From contig OZ316899.1 in NCBI GenBank assembly GCA_973895155.1, forward strand, positions 16,368,001 through 16,432,000: a stretch of DNA of 64,000 nucleotides, given 5' to 3'. Positions within the stretch are counted from its first letter, which is position 1. Every line of letters begins with the position of its first letter. Both the position numbers and the translations under genes were made by a program. Below, piece by piece: positions 23,196 through 34,881 of the stretch. Source of the stretch: Marsupella aquatica (lineage: Eukaryota > Marchantiophyta). The notes under the pieces were generated by a model that made no database searches, was not told the origin of the DNA, and saw only the letters and a program-made list of their open reading frames with translations.

Positions 23196-25525
23196 GTAGT
23201 GCTTCAGGGAGTACCAAGGCAGGAGATAGTAACAAATTTGGTAAAGTAGAAGTGAATTCCGATGGTTGGATAGCTCCCACATGTGATGGTAAGAACCATT
23301 GGCATTCTGACCTAAGAGGAGAAGTATTGCGTTGGTTAGATTTGAGCATTACAAAGTTTAGGAGTCATAACAAAGCTGATTGGGCTGCTATCTGCAAGGA
23401 CATTCTTGAACGGTGGGACTATGTTGGTAATGATGGTAAGGGCCCAGTTGAAGATTGCATATCAGATTATGCAATGAGGATTTTGAAACAAGAGAGGCAT
23501 AGGTTGAAAAGGACGTGGATAGACAATGGTTCTAACAGGAGAATGCCACCACCCCCATCATTGGAATTGGATCAATGGACATGGTTAATCAAAGGGTTCA
23601 TGTCGGAGGCTGGACAGAGCAAGAGTGAACTGATGTCAAATGCTTGAGGCAAAGTGAAACACCTTTCACAGGCTGGGAGACGAAGTTATGCTCCAGTGAA
23701 AGAACAATTGGTAAGGCAGTGACATGCCTGATAGTAAGCCTCAAACTTATCATCTTGCTACCATTATTACATTTTCATTGACAATCAACACTTGGTTTCA
23801 TTCATATGTATGTTGATGTGGACTGCAGAAGAAATTGACAGGTGAAGAACCATCAACACAAGAAGTGAGAGAGGAGTTCATGAAACAAAGGAGTGAGGTG
23901 ACAAGTGTGATTTCCAAACAGGTGATTATGTTGTAATTCTGTATGTTTCGTGACTATTTGGCCTTGAGCATCAGAAAGAAATGTAGTAGGAAGTAAGCAA
24001 CCAGTTCTTGGGGACAGTTATCTGAGATATGTAAGCTATGTTATGACAGGGAACTGTTACAACTCTCTCAGAGATGTGTGAACGGTTGAAGTCATTAGAG
24101 TGTGGACTCCCTCAAGTGGAAAGTAAATTGACTGATCGTTTGGATATTGTGGAGGCATCTGTTGCGAACCTTCTTGCATCAGTGGAATCTAATTTCAAGC
24201 TTGTGATTGAAAAATTGGGTGGTTCCCAACCAAACAATGAGGGCAACATTGTACAAAGTGTGCCCTTGTTAACAAAAAAGGGAATTGGCAAATCTGACAG
24301 AGGTATGGAAATGACACCGGCCCATTGTTCATTGTGTCCTATGTTCAAATGTTAGAAGTAAGTTTTCATGAATTGAGTGAATGGTTTGAATGCAGGAAGA
24401 GTGGAGGCAGAGAAGGACCCTGTAATCACTAAGCAGAAGGGCAAGAAGGTTGTTGAGACAGGTAACCTGCTATGATCCAGTATGAATCATTTGAAAAGTG
24501 CATGGAGTTTGTGAAGCTTAAGCCGGTTGGAGGTAATATTTTTTGTAAGAACTGGTTGGATCAACTGGGATCTGAAGTGACATCATGATTGATGTATCAG
24601 GTGATTCAAAGAGCAATAATGAAAAAGATGTGCCCAGTGCCTCAGTGACCATAGCCAAGGAGGTATCAGGTAAGCTGATGCTTTAAATTCCTCTATATGA
24701 ATGTTGAGAAACAATTCAGTGGTTAATAGATTCAACCTGAATATTGTGGTGTGTTTAGTGATCAGCAGAAGCAGACATGGAGGATATGGCAATGGCAAAG
24801 AAGGGGAAGAAGGCTGTTCATAATGGTAAGGAGATAGTGACAACTTTGTGGTTGGTGACATGTACATTTAGCACATGTGATGAGTGATCGACTTATGTTG
24901 GACATGACATTGAATTGTAGTTGATGCAGAGTTGACAGACTCTCAACCAAGTGGGAGCAGGGTGAAGCGACATCAAAACTTGGGAGCAACATTGGATGCA
25001 AGTAAGATTGTAGATGCTTCAATTGAAGCAAGTACAATGTTGGCAGATACTGAGATGATGTCGTAGGGAAATCCTGCTACACAATCGGAAGTGTCAAATA
25101 TGGATGCAGATTCTTTGAAGAAGAGTGTAGCCAATTCTCGATCACCAGCACAAAACACTTGTGCCAAAGTCATGACTCGCAACCAAGGTATGAATAATGT
25201 CATGTATAAGCCACCTAGGAAAGCCAAGAAAAACAGCTAGGGTAAGGTGGAGGTGATAGCCACAGCAGAGCCAGTCCATAATCTTCTATCATGGGAGGAT
25301 GACTCGCAGGTATGTGTGGGTACAAGCATTTTGCGACCGGACCATGCTAAATTCCATGGCAAAGTGGTCCCGGATGACCATGTAGTAGTGTTGTTGACTA
25401 CAGTGATTGTATCTGATTGTAATTTGCCATTTCCGAATAGAGACGATGATCCACCTCAGGAAATAATTGCAGATGCAGTAGGATCTCTTGTGCTCTGGCC
25501 ATCAGAGTGTGTTAGTCTGCAGTGA

Positions 25526-26365
25526 CTGAATGCAAGTGTAGATAGAATCATGTGAATTGTGTCACATTTTGACATTGCCTTGGAAAGATCCAAGAAATAT
25601 CTATACCAATTTTTCCATTTGGTAAAGAGGATGAAGGAGCCGTTGTGTGTGACATTGATATTTCTGAATTTTGTATGTATGAAACAATTGATTGATGTCA
25701 AACTATGGCTCTATGGTGATTGTCTATGATACTTGAATCTGTTTTGTATCATTACAGTATTAGTGTGTATGGTATAGAGGAATACTTTGTGACCTTCTTT
25801 GTAGTCTATGATGTTTGAATCTATGAATTCATATTAGTGTACATGGTATAGAAGATGGCTTTCTGAAACTCTATGTGTTCTAATGTTAACATGATGAATG
25901 GTGAGCTTATAGAGTGAGTTCATTCCAAGTACACAATAAAACATGAATGGAATGTGTTATTTGTGCACAAGAGTGAGTTCATTCCAAGTAGTATAGTGGG
26001 GTCTTTATCACTCATATCCAGTTGACATGAAAGACTTATACATATCCCACAAAGTGTCTACTTTAGTCGTTTTACCCACAAAGTATATTTAAAGACTACC
26101 CTCCATAACCTTTTTAGTTGTTCCCAACGACTCACCATCGCAGCCCATAAAAGACTAAAAATGACTCACCAAAGCTACCCGCACAAAGACTAAAATAGAC
26201 TGAAAATCCAATCTATTAAACAACTTATAAACCAGTTCTATAAACGACTCAGTTGATTATAGTAACAAAACATACAACTCGCAGTCCTATAAAGGACTGG
26301 AGTCCTTCCCAGTCGTTTCCAAGTCCTATACGGTACTAAATAGTTGTTTAATGGGGTCTAAATAC
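25526..26365. other. CACTA copy 1 3' subterminal region
   Basis: Noncoding. From about 26,040 onward, short words (AAAGACTAAAA, ACAAAGTGTCTACTTTAGTC, AGTCCTATAAAGGACT) recur in both orientations. This is typical of the subterminal repeats to which TNPA-type proteins bind. Related words (CTTATAGGACTGAGG) occur at the left end near 6,650. Confidence 0.6.
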
Positions 26366-26383
26366 CCCCGGTTTCTACTAGTG
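26366..26383 (+). repeat. CACTA terminal inverted repeat, right
   Basis: CCCCGGTTTCTACTAGTG, the exact inverse complement of 6615-6632, followed by the TTT target duplication at 26384-26386. Confidence 0.92.
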
Positions 26384-26740
26384 TTTGGTCGTCAATAAAA
26401 CCTGGAGGCTGAGTTATAAATCTCCACATCAAGCAATCCATGCAGGAAAGCAGTAATTACATCTATTTGATCTAACTCAAGATCATACAATGCCACCATT
26501 GCAAGACAGTAAAACACGGATGGTAGATTGTGGCTTCTCTTCTTGCTTCCAGCAATTGTACATTCAATTAATAGAAGTTGGGAACAAAGTGAAAATTGAA
26601 TTTCCTTATATTAAGCATCTTGACCTAGAAACTCAATACATAAACTCCAGGAGTCCCTCGGGACATAAAATGAGCCAAATTGTTTCAAAATTGGGAACCT
26701 GCACCCGCACTACTCAAACAAATGTGTTGGGCCTGGTGGC
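26384..26740 (-). pseudogene. Copia reverse-transcriptase fragment (CACTA target)
   Basis: On the minus strand the sequence reads LDQIDVITAFLHGLLDVEIY. This is the copia RT block normally LDQMDVKTAFLNGxLxExIYM, followed by PGFIDDQ. It joins across the CACTA element to HLLYDSKQSPRQ at 6,560-6,614. Stops and divergence further upstream show it was already decayed. Confidence 0.7.
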
Positions 26741-26980
26741 CTTGTAAGTCATCTTCAGCTTTCGCGATGGGGGTCGAATCCTGTGGTACGTCAAGGGGAA
26801 CTTTATCTTTGAATCATGAAACTGCTTGGTATTTCCTCGCTGCACAGAGAGACAGGGACTATCAGAGTCTTTATGATCTGGATGCAAGGGAACCAAACTC
26901 TATGACGAGAAGCCATCTCATCATACATTTGCTCTACAGCTCCGTTCAACGTGGTATCACGATATTCCTTGTACATGTTG

Positions 26981-27376
26981 TGATAACCTGTACGACTCTC
27001 ATACCTCACCCATATACCAAAGTTCTTAATTGTGGTGGGCTTCTTTTCGAAGATCTGGTAGACACATTATTCAGCATTTGATAACTTCAAAACTAGACAT
27101 TAAACAACTTATAGAGAAAATCATTTCGGAGAGAGACGATGACTAGAGTGATTGGAAGGTGCTGGAAAGTAAAGAAGTCGAACCTCATTGATGGCAAGGA
27201 TCTGTCCAAGGCATGAGACTTCTTCACCTTCTTCAACTTTCTCAGAAAGTACCTGGACAGCGAAGGAGAAGTACTCAATACGGGGGACAGGCTCCTTTGG
27301 GAGAACACCTATTGTGACCTAACAAAGGGTAGAGAGGCAGAGAGTAAAGAACACAGAATTGGGGATAATGTACCAA
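26981..27376 (+). repeat. Segment homologous to the flank of element A2 (59,395-59,684, inverted), holding its empty site
   Basis: Blocks such as ATACCTCACCCATATACCAAAG, written here in parts (ATACCTCACCC, ATACCAAAGTTCTTAATTG), and GGACAGCGAAGGA match the inverse complement of 59,395-59,684. CCTGTACGA at 26987-26995 corresponds to the single target copy next to A2 (TCATACAGG, 59676-59684). This copy has about 100 bp absent from the other, around 27,080-27,200. Confidence 0.75.
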
Positions 27377-27393
27377 ATTGAGCTTGGAGGCAG

Positions 27394-27520
27394 TTTTTTT
27401 CATTCCCATCTTCCTGAAGCCTTGTCTGCTTTCTGCCACCTTCTTGTGGTAGGGACTTTTCTTGAAAGATCCTTATTGTGAACAGAGTCTGTATTGATTT
27501 ATTATGAAGTTTCACTGAGT
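27394..27520 (+). repeat. Dispersed block shared with CACTA interior 10,308-10,434
   Basis: See 10,308-10,434: the same series of words in the same order. It lies just outside copy 1, next to the A2-flank homology. Confidence 0.7.
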
Positions 27521-29197
27521 GAGTTTTTGTTTAATTACTAAAAGAATGTGACTATGTAAGAGTTCCGTTTGGCAGTGGATTGGTCGAAGCACTTCCTGCT
27601 AGTGTGTTGTCCATAGCTCTTCAACCAGCTTTTGTATTCCTTGTATTTCACCACTTACGGTGACCTTGAAGGCAGACACAATTGGACTATGGAAAAATGC
27701 TTAGGCGAGGGGAAGGCAGCCAGGGGTTTTGGATAGAGGGCGAGGGCAACGGGCGCCCAAGAGAGCGGAGGCTGGAGAAGAAATGGGTGCTTGTGACAAA
27801 GCTATTCTTCATTAATTTGTTAGTTAGTCAAATATGTGTTGGCCAAGGTTGAGGGGAAATTCAACTAATTGTGTAGTCACTTTAATAGAAGATGACGTTG
27901 TAGTTAGCAAAAGACCATCGTTAGTGTCCCATTTATTACGGACCCCATGAGAGGTCCCTTCCAAAATTCCTGGCACCAGAGCGTTTGAAACAACAACCAC
28001 AACAAACAAGACTGGTCAATTTTTTGAATCAAAGTTACAATTTTTATTAGTGTTTGCGTTAATTTGTGTGTAAATTTTGGGACGACATGCCGTATAAAGA
28101 AATATAACAATTAAGAAATGCACAGAGCAAGACGAGTAAAACTATCACTATGTAACCATTTTAGTTGTACGTGTCCAATTTTAAAAATTAAATTCAAAAA
28201 TTTGAAAAGTATATATTTTTCATATAATGAACAATGACTAATAAGATTTGTAGTCTTTTGCAATTCAGGCAAACTGCCAGCTATGGTCGGAACTTGAATT
28301 CAATGAATTGATACAATTCATTTGATCAGACATTGATCTGGTTTGATCTGGTTCCAAATGGACTTGCCACAAATTGTATTGACTTTCTTAGGTTGAGAAT
28401 TTGGTTGCATGAGGCAAAAAATCTTGATTTTGACAACTGCTTATGATTATCATGCTATCAACTTCTATCTTCTGAAAGCTTTAGCTTTGCCCTTGTCCAT
28501 ATGGTGAATAGTTGCGTCAAGGTCATGAGTCTATTAACCTCTAATTCAAAACTTGCCAAATTCAGACTTCAATGAAATCTCTAATTAAAAGAGGACTTAG
28601 CTACTAGAAAACTCAGGGTTCTCGCGCAAAAAATGAGTAACAACAACCACAAAGTATCACCAGTCAAGAATGATGTTTGTCTTTGTATTTTGCATTTTGT
28701 AATTCCTTGAAAACCTTTAACTCCCCCCCCCCCCCTTTTAGGCCTTTTGTACTATACATAGATGGTCCATAAAATACTTGATTATTGTGTATTGTCATTC
28801 CTTGACATTCCCAATTCCCCTTTAGTTCTTGCTTGAAAAACGTGTCACTCTTTATTTCACACTGACTCAATCTAATTCAATTTTGTTTTATTCTTTGTTT
28901 TGGTCAGATTTTTTAATTTTTGTGCCCTACAAATTTGAATGACGACCACTCTAAAAAGTGGCGCAGCTGTGTATTATAGGAGTTAATTGCTCACCTCACC
29001 ATATTTTAACTTGGTATTGTTTTCATGGCAAGAGAGGCAGTGAGGGGTAGCTACGGTACAAAATCCATGTGACGGAGTCAGGACAAAACACCCTCACAAG
29101 GCTGTTGTTTAGTTTGGTACTATGATGAATAAATTATGATACTTTTATGGATTTTGAATGTATACTTAGTTTATGTTATTGGATAACTTACCATTAT
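27521..29197. other. Noncoding, nothing recognised
   Basis: It holds AT-rich sequence, a C homopolymer near 28,723-28,735, and one block (28,905-28,980) repeated at 31,085-31,160. I see no gene. Confidence 0.4.
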
Positions 29198-29215
29198 TTG
29201 ATACACTAGCTCAAT

Positions 29216-30420
29216 ACCCGTGCGTTGCACAAAAGAAGTCGTGTCGGCCAAGATGTCATTGAGAAAAAATGAGGTAGTGTCAGCCAACAGGTAATGGAGA
29301 GAAAAGATGTCGTGTCGCCCAAGAGGTCGTTGAGAGTAAAGATCTCGTGTGGCCCAAGAGGTCATTGAGAGAAAAGAAGTTGTGTTGGTCAAGATGTTGT
29401 TGAGAAAAAAAGATGTTGTATTGGCCAAGAGGTAGTTGAAAGAAAATATGTAGTGTCAACCAAGAGGTCATGGAGAAAAAAGAATGTCGTGTCGCCCAAG
29501 AGGTCATTGAGAAAAAAAATGTCGTGTCGACCAAGAAGACGTTGAGAAAAAAGACGTCGTGTTGGCCAAGAGATCATTGAGCAAAAAAATGTCATGTCGG
29601 CCAAGAAGTCGTTGAGAAAAAAGATGTTGTGTCGGCCAAGATGTTGTTGAGAAAAAAATGTCATGTTGGCGAAGATGTTGTTGAGAAAAAAATGTTGTGT
29701 CGGCCAAGACATCGTTCACGAAAAATACCCGTGCGTTGCACAAAAGATGTTGTTAAGAAATAAGATGTCGTGTTGCCCAAGATGTTTTTAAGTGAAAGAT
29801 GTCACAAAGTAAAAAGAAGTCTTAAAAAAAAGTCATTTTGCCAAACATGCCATGTGAAAGATGTTATTAAGAAAAAGGTGTCATTTTGCCAAAGATATCG
29901 TGAAGTAAAAGATGTTAAAAGAAAAATGGGGTTTTCACCCAAGCTATTGTTCTGTGAAAGATGTTCTATGAAGTAAAAAATCAAGGAAACTAAGAAGGAG
30001 TGAGTCTTTTTCTTTGTTTTACCCAAAATGCCCATGCATTTGAATGGCGACCACTATAAATTGGAGCAACGTTATATTATCAGTTTCAGGTTTAGTGTTT
30101 TAGGGTTTAGCAAAGATGACCATTCTCTCAATATCCTTTCAATCCCCGTGCGTTGCATAATAGATGTTGTTTGGTTAAAGATGTTGTTGAGAAATAGATC
30201 GTACGTGGTGCAAAAGATAATCATTGAATAAAAATAATAATTGTTAAAATACATTGTTGCACAAAAACTTTTGTTGAGTGAAAGATATCATTGTGCAAAA
30301 TAGTGGCTATGGTAGCCACAAAAGTTCCCTTTTCTTTTTTTTCTTTTTTCTCCTTGCACACAAAAATTCTTGAATAAAAGATGTCCTTGTGCAAAAGACT
30401 GGCTATGACAACCACAAAAG
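29216..30420 (+). repeat. Minisatellite, units near 36-40 bp
   Basis: Units of the form GTCGTGTCGGCCAAGAnGT, then TGAGAAAAAAGAT, repeat more than ten times to 29,720 and then more loosely. They create overlapping long open frames on the minus strand that are not genes. Confidence 0.8.
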
Positions 30421-30993
30421 TAAAACAAAATGAGAGGTGTTTTTTTCCCTATTTTGTTTCCTTTTTTTCTCTTATGTTCCTTTTAACCTCTCCCTTTTCC
30501 CCATTTTCTTATTTTTGGTCTTCTTTTTTTCACATTCACCATCACTCCACTCGTTCGCTCCCCCCCCCTCCCCACCCATGTGAGATTGAGGGGCTACCCT
30601 ACATTGCGAGTGTGCCCCTGGCCCGATACCTTGCTATCAATGCCCATCCCATGTGCTTCTATTGTCTTTGGGCTCTATTACTTTTGTTTTTTGCATTGAA
30701 AATGACACTATAAATAACTGTAAAATCACCACAAATATTGGGAGAATCTTTTTTTATTGATCTAGTGACAAATATTACTAGCAATTAAACTACTTTTACC
30801 ATTATTACACAAAATTATGATGCACACAATATGTAATATATGTGTACAATGAATATGTACAATACAAACTTGCATGTGAGTATACTCCTTGATCCTTGTG
30901 CATTGGTCCTTGTGCATTTTATTAAAGTCTTTCACTTCTTTTTTTGTTTCTAGTGTAATTATTCTTGCTTGTCTTGGGCAATTAACGGTGCAA

Positions 30994-31075
30994 CTTTTTG
31001 TGACTCACACTAAATTTAATTCACACTTTGGCTACTTTTTGTGACTCACACTAAATTTAATTCACACTTTGGCTT
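30994..31075 (+). repeat. Tandem duplication, 41-bp unit
   Basis: CTTTTTGTGACTCACACTAA, then ATTTAATTCACACTTTGGCT, occurs at 30994 and again at 31035, nearly identical. Confidence 0.85.
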
Positions 31076-31084
31076 TATGGCTTA

Positions 31085-31265
31085 CCAGATTTTTTAATTT
31101 TTGTGCCCTGCAAATTTGAATGACGACCACTCTAAAAAGTGGCGTAACTGTGTATTATAGTTCTTGATATATTGCTGTTAATGTTATCGGATAACCATCC
31201 TAAACTATAATACAAGGTCCCGCTCTTTTATAGAGTGATCGTCATTTGAATTTGCAGGGCCAAAA
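31085..31265. mobile_element. Fold-back MITE-like element, about 180 bp
   Basis: The left arm (TGCCCTGCAAATTTGAATGA, CGACCACTCTAAAAAG) is inverted in the right arm (TAGAGTGATCGTCATTTGAA, TTTGCAGGGCC). The same left arm occurs at 28,905-28,980, and a diverged version lies near 30,025-30,080. No coding capacity. Confidence 0.6.
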
Positions 31266-32015
31266 AAAGTAAACAGTCTGACGATGAGAAGGAATAGACA
31301 AAAAGTTAATTACATTTAGTGTGGAGCTAAAAGGTGACATACTTTTCCAAGCAAGAAAAGTTTGCTCTCAATGCACGAGTCTCCATTTGGTACCATCCAT
31401 ACATTAACCATTAACTGTTACTCCCTCTCTAATTTTTTACCAATGCTATAATACCTTATCCCTAATAAAAAATGTGGACCAATTTTGACCTATACCCAAG
31501 ATGAAGAACTTAATTAAGAAAGTATTTAAACTTATTACTATTTAAAATTAAATTGGAAATATTTGAAAAGAAATTGAGAATTTTGAAATACTCTCATTAC
31601 AAAATTTTAGGGTTAAAAAATGATATTTTCCTGTCACTTGATTGTAACTCTCTGATGCGGTGGCCGTTATCTTGCGTCTCAAATTTCTATGCAAAATGGA
31701 TGGGTTATTGAACATGACCACAAAAGTGTATGGCCAAGATCACATATAACATGTCTCGATTGTAAAGTATAATTTCAAGTCTCGCCTCAACATCTTTTCC
31801 CCCATTTTTTCCTCATCTTTACATGTTTTTCTCACCTCACCATCTTTTCCCTCCTCGCCATGCACATTTTTCTCACCTTGATCTCTTTTTTTCACCTTAG
31901 TATTTTTACTCTCATCAACATATTTTTTTTCATCTCGACGTCTTTTTTCACCTTGACATCTTTTCTCATCTCAACATATTTTGTGCAACGCACAGGTATT
32001 GGGCTAGTTCATACA

Positions 32016-32814
32016 TATATGGCTGTTAATAACCTGAATCATGAATGTCAATGACATAAACGACTGCGACCTAAATAACTTATGTGAAGTCATACTGATT
32101 GAGAGAGTGGAAACAACTGAAACATTAATCACTGTCTTGGTAATATAAGACATTTGATTAACAAAATCACTCCATAGTAGTCATTACATACATGTCCAGA
32201 ACAACTACAATTCTCTCCATGCGTTGGGTGTTGGGACAATATAATGGTGACAAGTGGTCAGTGTGGCTCAAATGTGACCTTCCATGATTGTGTCTCAACT
32301 GAATTTGATGACCCTTATTTAACAGTTGGCAATTTCACTAAGATTTGAGTTATTTAAAACTATCATTGACTAAGTTCTTTTTGACAAACCACAATTCAAC
32401 TGAGATATTAAATAAGTAAGTTATTTAAGACCGTCAGTCTCCCAATGGACGGTGTTATAACAAAAACAACTCTAAAACTCTTGCCCGTCCGCCGTCGGTC
32501 TTGTAAACTAAAAACGTGTCAGGAAAGTGTCCGAGGGAATTGACTTTCAGTTCACCCTCAAACACAAAAGCGGGCAACAAAGTTTGAGGGTGATGACCCA
32601 CTCAAGGGTTCCCTAAACCTTTACCCCAAATCACTATAACTAAATGCCTTGTTTAAGGAGTCACTTAGGCACTAATCCTTATTAGGGTTCTCATTAACCC
32701 TAATTCTCATTTCCGTTTTTCCCTCATTTCTGGTTCCCTTGCTTGATCGGTCAGTCTTGCTTCCATTCCTCAATCACATTTTCACACTGCCATTGTCGTT
32801 CCCTACATTGCTCG
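32016..32814. other. Noncoding flank of the right family-B segment
   Basis: No gene, repeat or terminal inverted repeat is recognised. The left boundary of the family-B segment is somewhere here or in the simple repeat that follows. Confidence 0.35.
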
Positions 32815-33010
32815 CCTCTATCGCTCGTTGCTGCATTGCTGCATTGCTGCCTCGATCACTCGTTGCTGCCTCTATTGCTTGTTGCTGCCTCTATCGCTCA
32901 TGGCTGCCTCTATCGCTCATTGCTGCCTCTATTGCTCGTTGCTGCATTGTTGCATTACTGCCACCATTTCCCGCCTCCATCGCTGCCTCCATTGTTGCTT
33001 GGATCATTGA
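32815..33010 (+). repeat. Imperfect tandem repeat, GCTGCCTCTATCGCTCATTG units
   Basis: About nine units of roughly 20 bp lie just upstream of the methyltransferase-like gene. Open frames of Leu/Ser/Cys-rich composition across it are by-products. Confidence 0.8.
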
Positions 33011-33258
33011 CTACATCGCTTGTTTCTCCATCGCTCCATTGCTTGGTGGTCCCTCATTTGGTGCTCCATTGCTCCTCACTATCTGGTTGATCGCTCCTCG
33101 CTCGCTCTCGATTGACTGTGGGTTGTTGGTTCCTCCCGTTGGTCGTTGATTGTGGCTTCGTTATGGGGTTCTTCTACTGCATTGCCTCATTGTTAGCAGC
33201 TCAGGTTTTCCACGGACCGGATTCCCTGCTCTTCATCATTGCTGTTACTCCGGTCGCT

Positions 33259-34284
33259 ATGGAAGGGTGGAGGTCACTGATGGAGTTCTGTATAGAAAAG
33301 AAGCACAAGAGGATATTTGAATGTGTGTTTTTGTACCAATTTACTGAGAAGTGTACCATTAACCAGTTCCGGATTCTCAGTAAAGGTGACCGTAAGGAGA
33401 AGGTAAAGGAGGTCAGGGAATTTTTCCACATCAATCAAGAGCGAATGAAAATGTTACGCGACTTGTTGCCTCAAAAAGTGTTCAACATTGGGAGGCAGAA
33501 CAATACATTATGGGGAGAGATGATCAAAAAAATTATGGCGTCATTCAAGAGTCTTGCAGACTCAATTTCAAGGTCAGTGGACCGAGATGGTAATCTGCTC
33601 GTTGTCAAACCGAACGAGCTCTTGAATCTAGAATCAATTGATGGTTTTGGTGGGAAGCAATTTTTTGAAAGCCTTGGGAAATCGTCCCAAAGAAAAAAAG
33701 TTGACTTTTTCTTTTTTGATTCAACTAGAACAGCAGAGTATGGTCCATATGACCACAATTTTTATCGGAGATTTTTTTTATCAACGACAACAATTGGAAC
33801 ATTGAATCACAAGGTGGTGCTTGTGATCCATCCATTAGAGATATGCGATGTAATGAAAGGCATGTCTCAAGCAAAGAGATATGTCTGCGTCCCAACCCAA
33901 TACACTATGAAGTGTTCTGTTAGGCGGGACAAAGAGAGCTTATTGGAGAATGATGGGAGAATCACCCAGTATGTACTCTACGCATTTTTTTATGAGGCGT
34001 ATGCGGATTCAACTACTTTCGAAGACAAGGAGGCTTTTATCTTAGGGTCATTGCAAGGGAAGATCTCAAATTTTGACGAACAAGAGAAAGTGGAGCGTTG
34101 GAGCGACGAAAAAAGCTCAAGCTTCTTTCAATGTTTCTTGAGGCTGTGTCTGTCTTCTGGAGACTCGGTTGTTTGTTTCAGAGATAATCGACGCATGATA
34201 GAATTACTGATGGTAAGTTCCTACAACCAGTCGTGGGAGTGTTTCATTGACCTTTTGAGGATTATGAATATATTCAGCTCCTAA
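33259..34284 (+). CDS. Family-B element protein with a probable methyltransferase-like fold, catalytic motifs eroded
   Basis: The start is taken at ATG 33259 (MEGWRSLMEFCIEKK); the frame is open further upstream. Basic helices come first (residues 1-110). Then KKVDFFFFDSTRTAEYGPYD sits where N4/N6 methyltransferases carry DPPY. Next come FYRRFFLS, then KVVLVIHPLEICDVMKG and YVCVPTQYTMKCSVRR, which parallel FFKAMDPFLS, MLAILYSDDHDQ and FHCVNSHNVVMSMPMYR in element A. FFQCFLRLCLSSGDSVVCFR then parallels FMQSVIELFTLPGDIVLDWT at equal spacing. The Gly-rich SAM loop of element A (GSGS) is DNRR here. I infer a catalytically dead relative. The resemblance is by eye and needs a profile or structure comparison. 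The exon probably joins 34,304. Confidence 0.45.
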   Translation: MEGWRSLMEFCIEKKHKRIFECVFLYQFTEKCTINQFRILSKGDRKEKVKEVREFFHINQERMKMLRDLLPQKVFNIGRQNNTLWGEMIKKIMASFKSLADSISRSVDRDGNLLVVKPNELLNLESIDGFGGKQFFESLGKSSQRKKVDFFFFDSTRTAEYGPYDHNFYRRFFLSTTTIGTLNHKVVLVIHPLEICDVMKGMSQAKRYVCVPTQYTMKCSVRRDKESLLENDGRITQYVLYAFFYEAYADSTTFEDKEAFILGSLQGKISNFDEQEKVERWSDEKSSSFFQCFLRLCLSSGDSVVCFRDNRRMIELLMVSSYNQSWECFIDLLRIMNIFSS

Positions 34285-34303
34285 TGCCCGCAAAATTTGT
34301 TTT

Positions 34304-34643
34304 TTCATCCAAGGGAACTCTATTTGTGTGACAAGCTATTGCGCTCCAGAGAGTCACAATCTGACTTTGGCTTACTTCAACACTCTATTTCCGTTGTTCA
34401 AAGAGCCAAAATGTCCCGAACGTGACTCTCTGGAGAAGTTGCTCTGGAGGAAAATTTCAAAGGGGAAATCTATCTTCAAAATTTGAGATGATCTCTCCGA
34501 CCTTCTCCAAGAGAACTATCACCTCAACCAGGAGCAGATCAAGACAACTCTGAAGGAGTATTGTCTTGAAGAGAGAGATACAAAGGAGGAAGACTTTGCT
34601 CTATACTCCTTGCCTTCAGTCCTCCCATCGGGACCGCTTGGAG
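34304..34643 (+). pseudogene. Next exon of the family-B gene, with an in-frame stop
   Basis: The reading frame FIQGNSICVTSYCAPESHNL, then AYFNTLFPLFKEPKCPERDS, is well formed. A TGA near 34,487 interrupts it before DDLSDLLQENYHLNQEQIK. It ends at the donor GGAG|GTACAATT. The following intron carries two palindromes. Confidence 0.4.
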
Positions 34644-34710
34644 GTACAATTTTTCACTGTCTTTTTCTACGTTCTAACTTGGGATAGCGTTTGAGGAGAC
34701 TCGGACCCCA

Positions 34711-34774
34711 CGGGACAGTGTTCCGCCGGGTATTGTTCGTGAAGGCGATTCAACCGTAACGGGACAGTGTTCCA
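34711..34774. repeat. Two family-B palindromes in an intron (34,644-34,881)
   Basis: CGGGACAGTGTTCCG at 34711 and CGGGACAGTGTTCCA at 34760, 49 bp apart. Intron limits are donor GGAG|GTACAA and acceptor TTGTGTAG|GTAAAG. Confidence 0.75.
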
Positions 34775-34881
34775 GTGGAGTCTGATTTTATTCTGGAAAA
34801 GTGCTCCATCATCATTTTTATTATTGCAGGTTTGATTTTAGTTTGTCGTCAGACTATAAATCGTTGCATTCTGTTGTGTAG

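Larger units (their letters stand above)
19985..25525 (+). pseudogene. TNPA-like second CACTA protein (Ptta/En-Spm transposase family), multi-exon
   Basis: Exons can be followed by frame and splice sites. About 19,985-20,331 is acidic, then RSQSYWQGTPDDYDDDDYDG, with an in-frame TAG near 20,103. 20,462-20,608 is Ser/Asn/Gly-rich. An intron at 20,609-23,099 follows. 23,100-23,647 has Gly-rich GRGGTP repeats, then VNSDGWIAPT, DLSITKFRSHNKADWAAI and LERWDYVGNDGKGP, which fits the Ptta/En-Spm plant transposase domain. 24,074-24,350 has a coiled-coil-like segment. Small acidic exons lead to 25,247-25,525, ending DAVGSLVLWPSECV, like the DUF8039 C-terminal module of such proteins. TNPA-type proteins bind subterminal repeats and help excision. 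Exact exon ends are approximate, and the TAG suggests inactivity. Confidence 0.6.
6615..26383 (+). mobile_element. Complete CACTA (En/Spm) DNA transposon, copy 1, 19.8 kb
   Basis: Both ends are visible. The left end starts CACTAGTAGAAACCGGGG and the right end (26366-26383) is its exact inverse complement, flanked by TTT duplications. Subterminal repeats (AGTCCTATA-like) occupy the last few hundred bp. Gene order on the plus strand is: unknown gene (10,949), EDM2-like PHD gene (12,070), BRCT gene (13,332), F-box-like gene (14,336), TNP2 (15,239) and TNPA-like gene (about 19,985-25,525). It sits in a copia reverse-transcriptase fragment. TNP2 carries a frameshift and a LINE, and the BRCT gene a nonsense codon, so the copy is not autonomous. 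A second, more decayed copy lies on the minus strand at about 40.7-58.2 kb. Confidence 0.93.
29206..32007. mobile_element. 2.8-kb nonautonomous element with terminal repeats built of minisatellite units
   Basis: The left end reads CTAGCTCAATACCCGTGCG followed by TTGCACAAAAG. The right end is its inverse with few changes (TTTTGTGCAACGCACAGGTA, then TTGGGCTAG). Each side continues into GATGTCGTG..GAGAAAAA-type repeats, inverted relative to each other. Flanks TTGATACA (29198-29205) and TTCATACA (32008-32015) agree at seven of eight bases and may be the target duplication. Headers recur internally near 29,728 and 30,144. There is no transposase. The class is uncertain: an 8-bp duplication fits hAT-like or related elements. 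Confidence 0.5.

Noticed and set aside
29171-29743. Overlapping minus-strand frames with repeated TTSFFLND-like words
   Set aside because: They arise from the minisatellite units, since several frames are open at once because the repeat lacks stop codons.
32739-33149. Leu/Ser/Ala/Cys-rich frames upstream of the family-B gene
   Set aside because: Three frames are open across a 20-bp tandem repeat, so this is repeat-driven.
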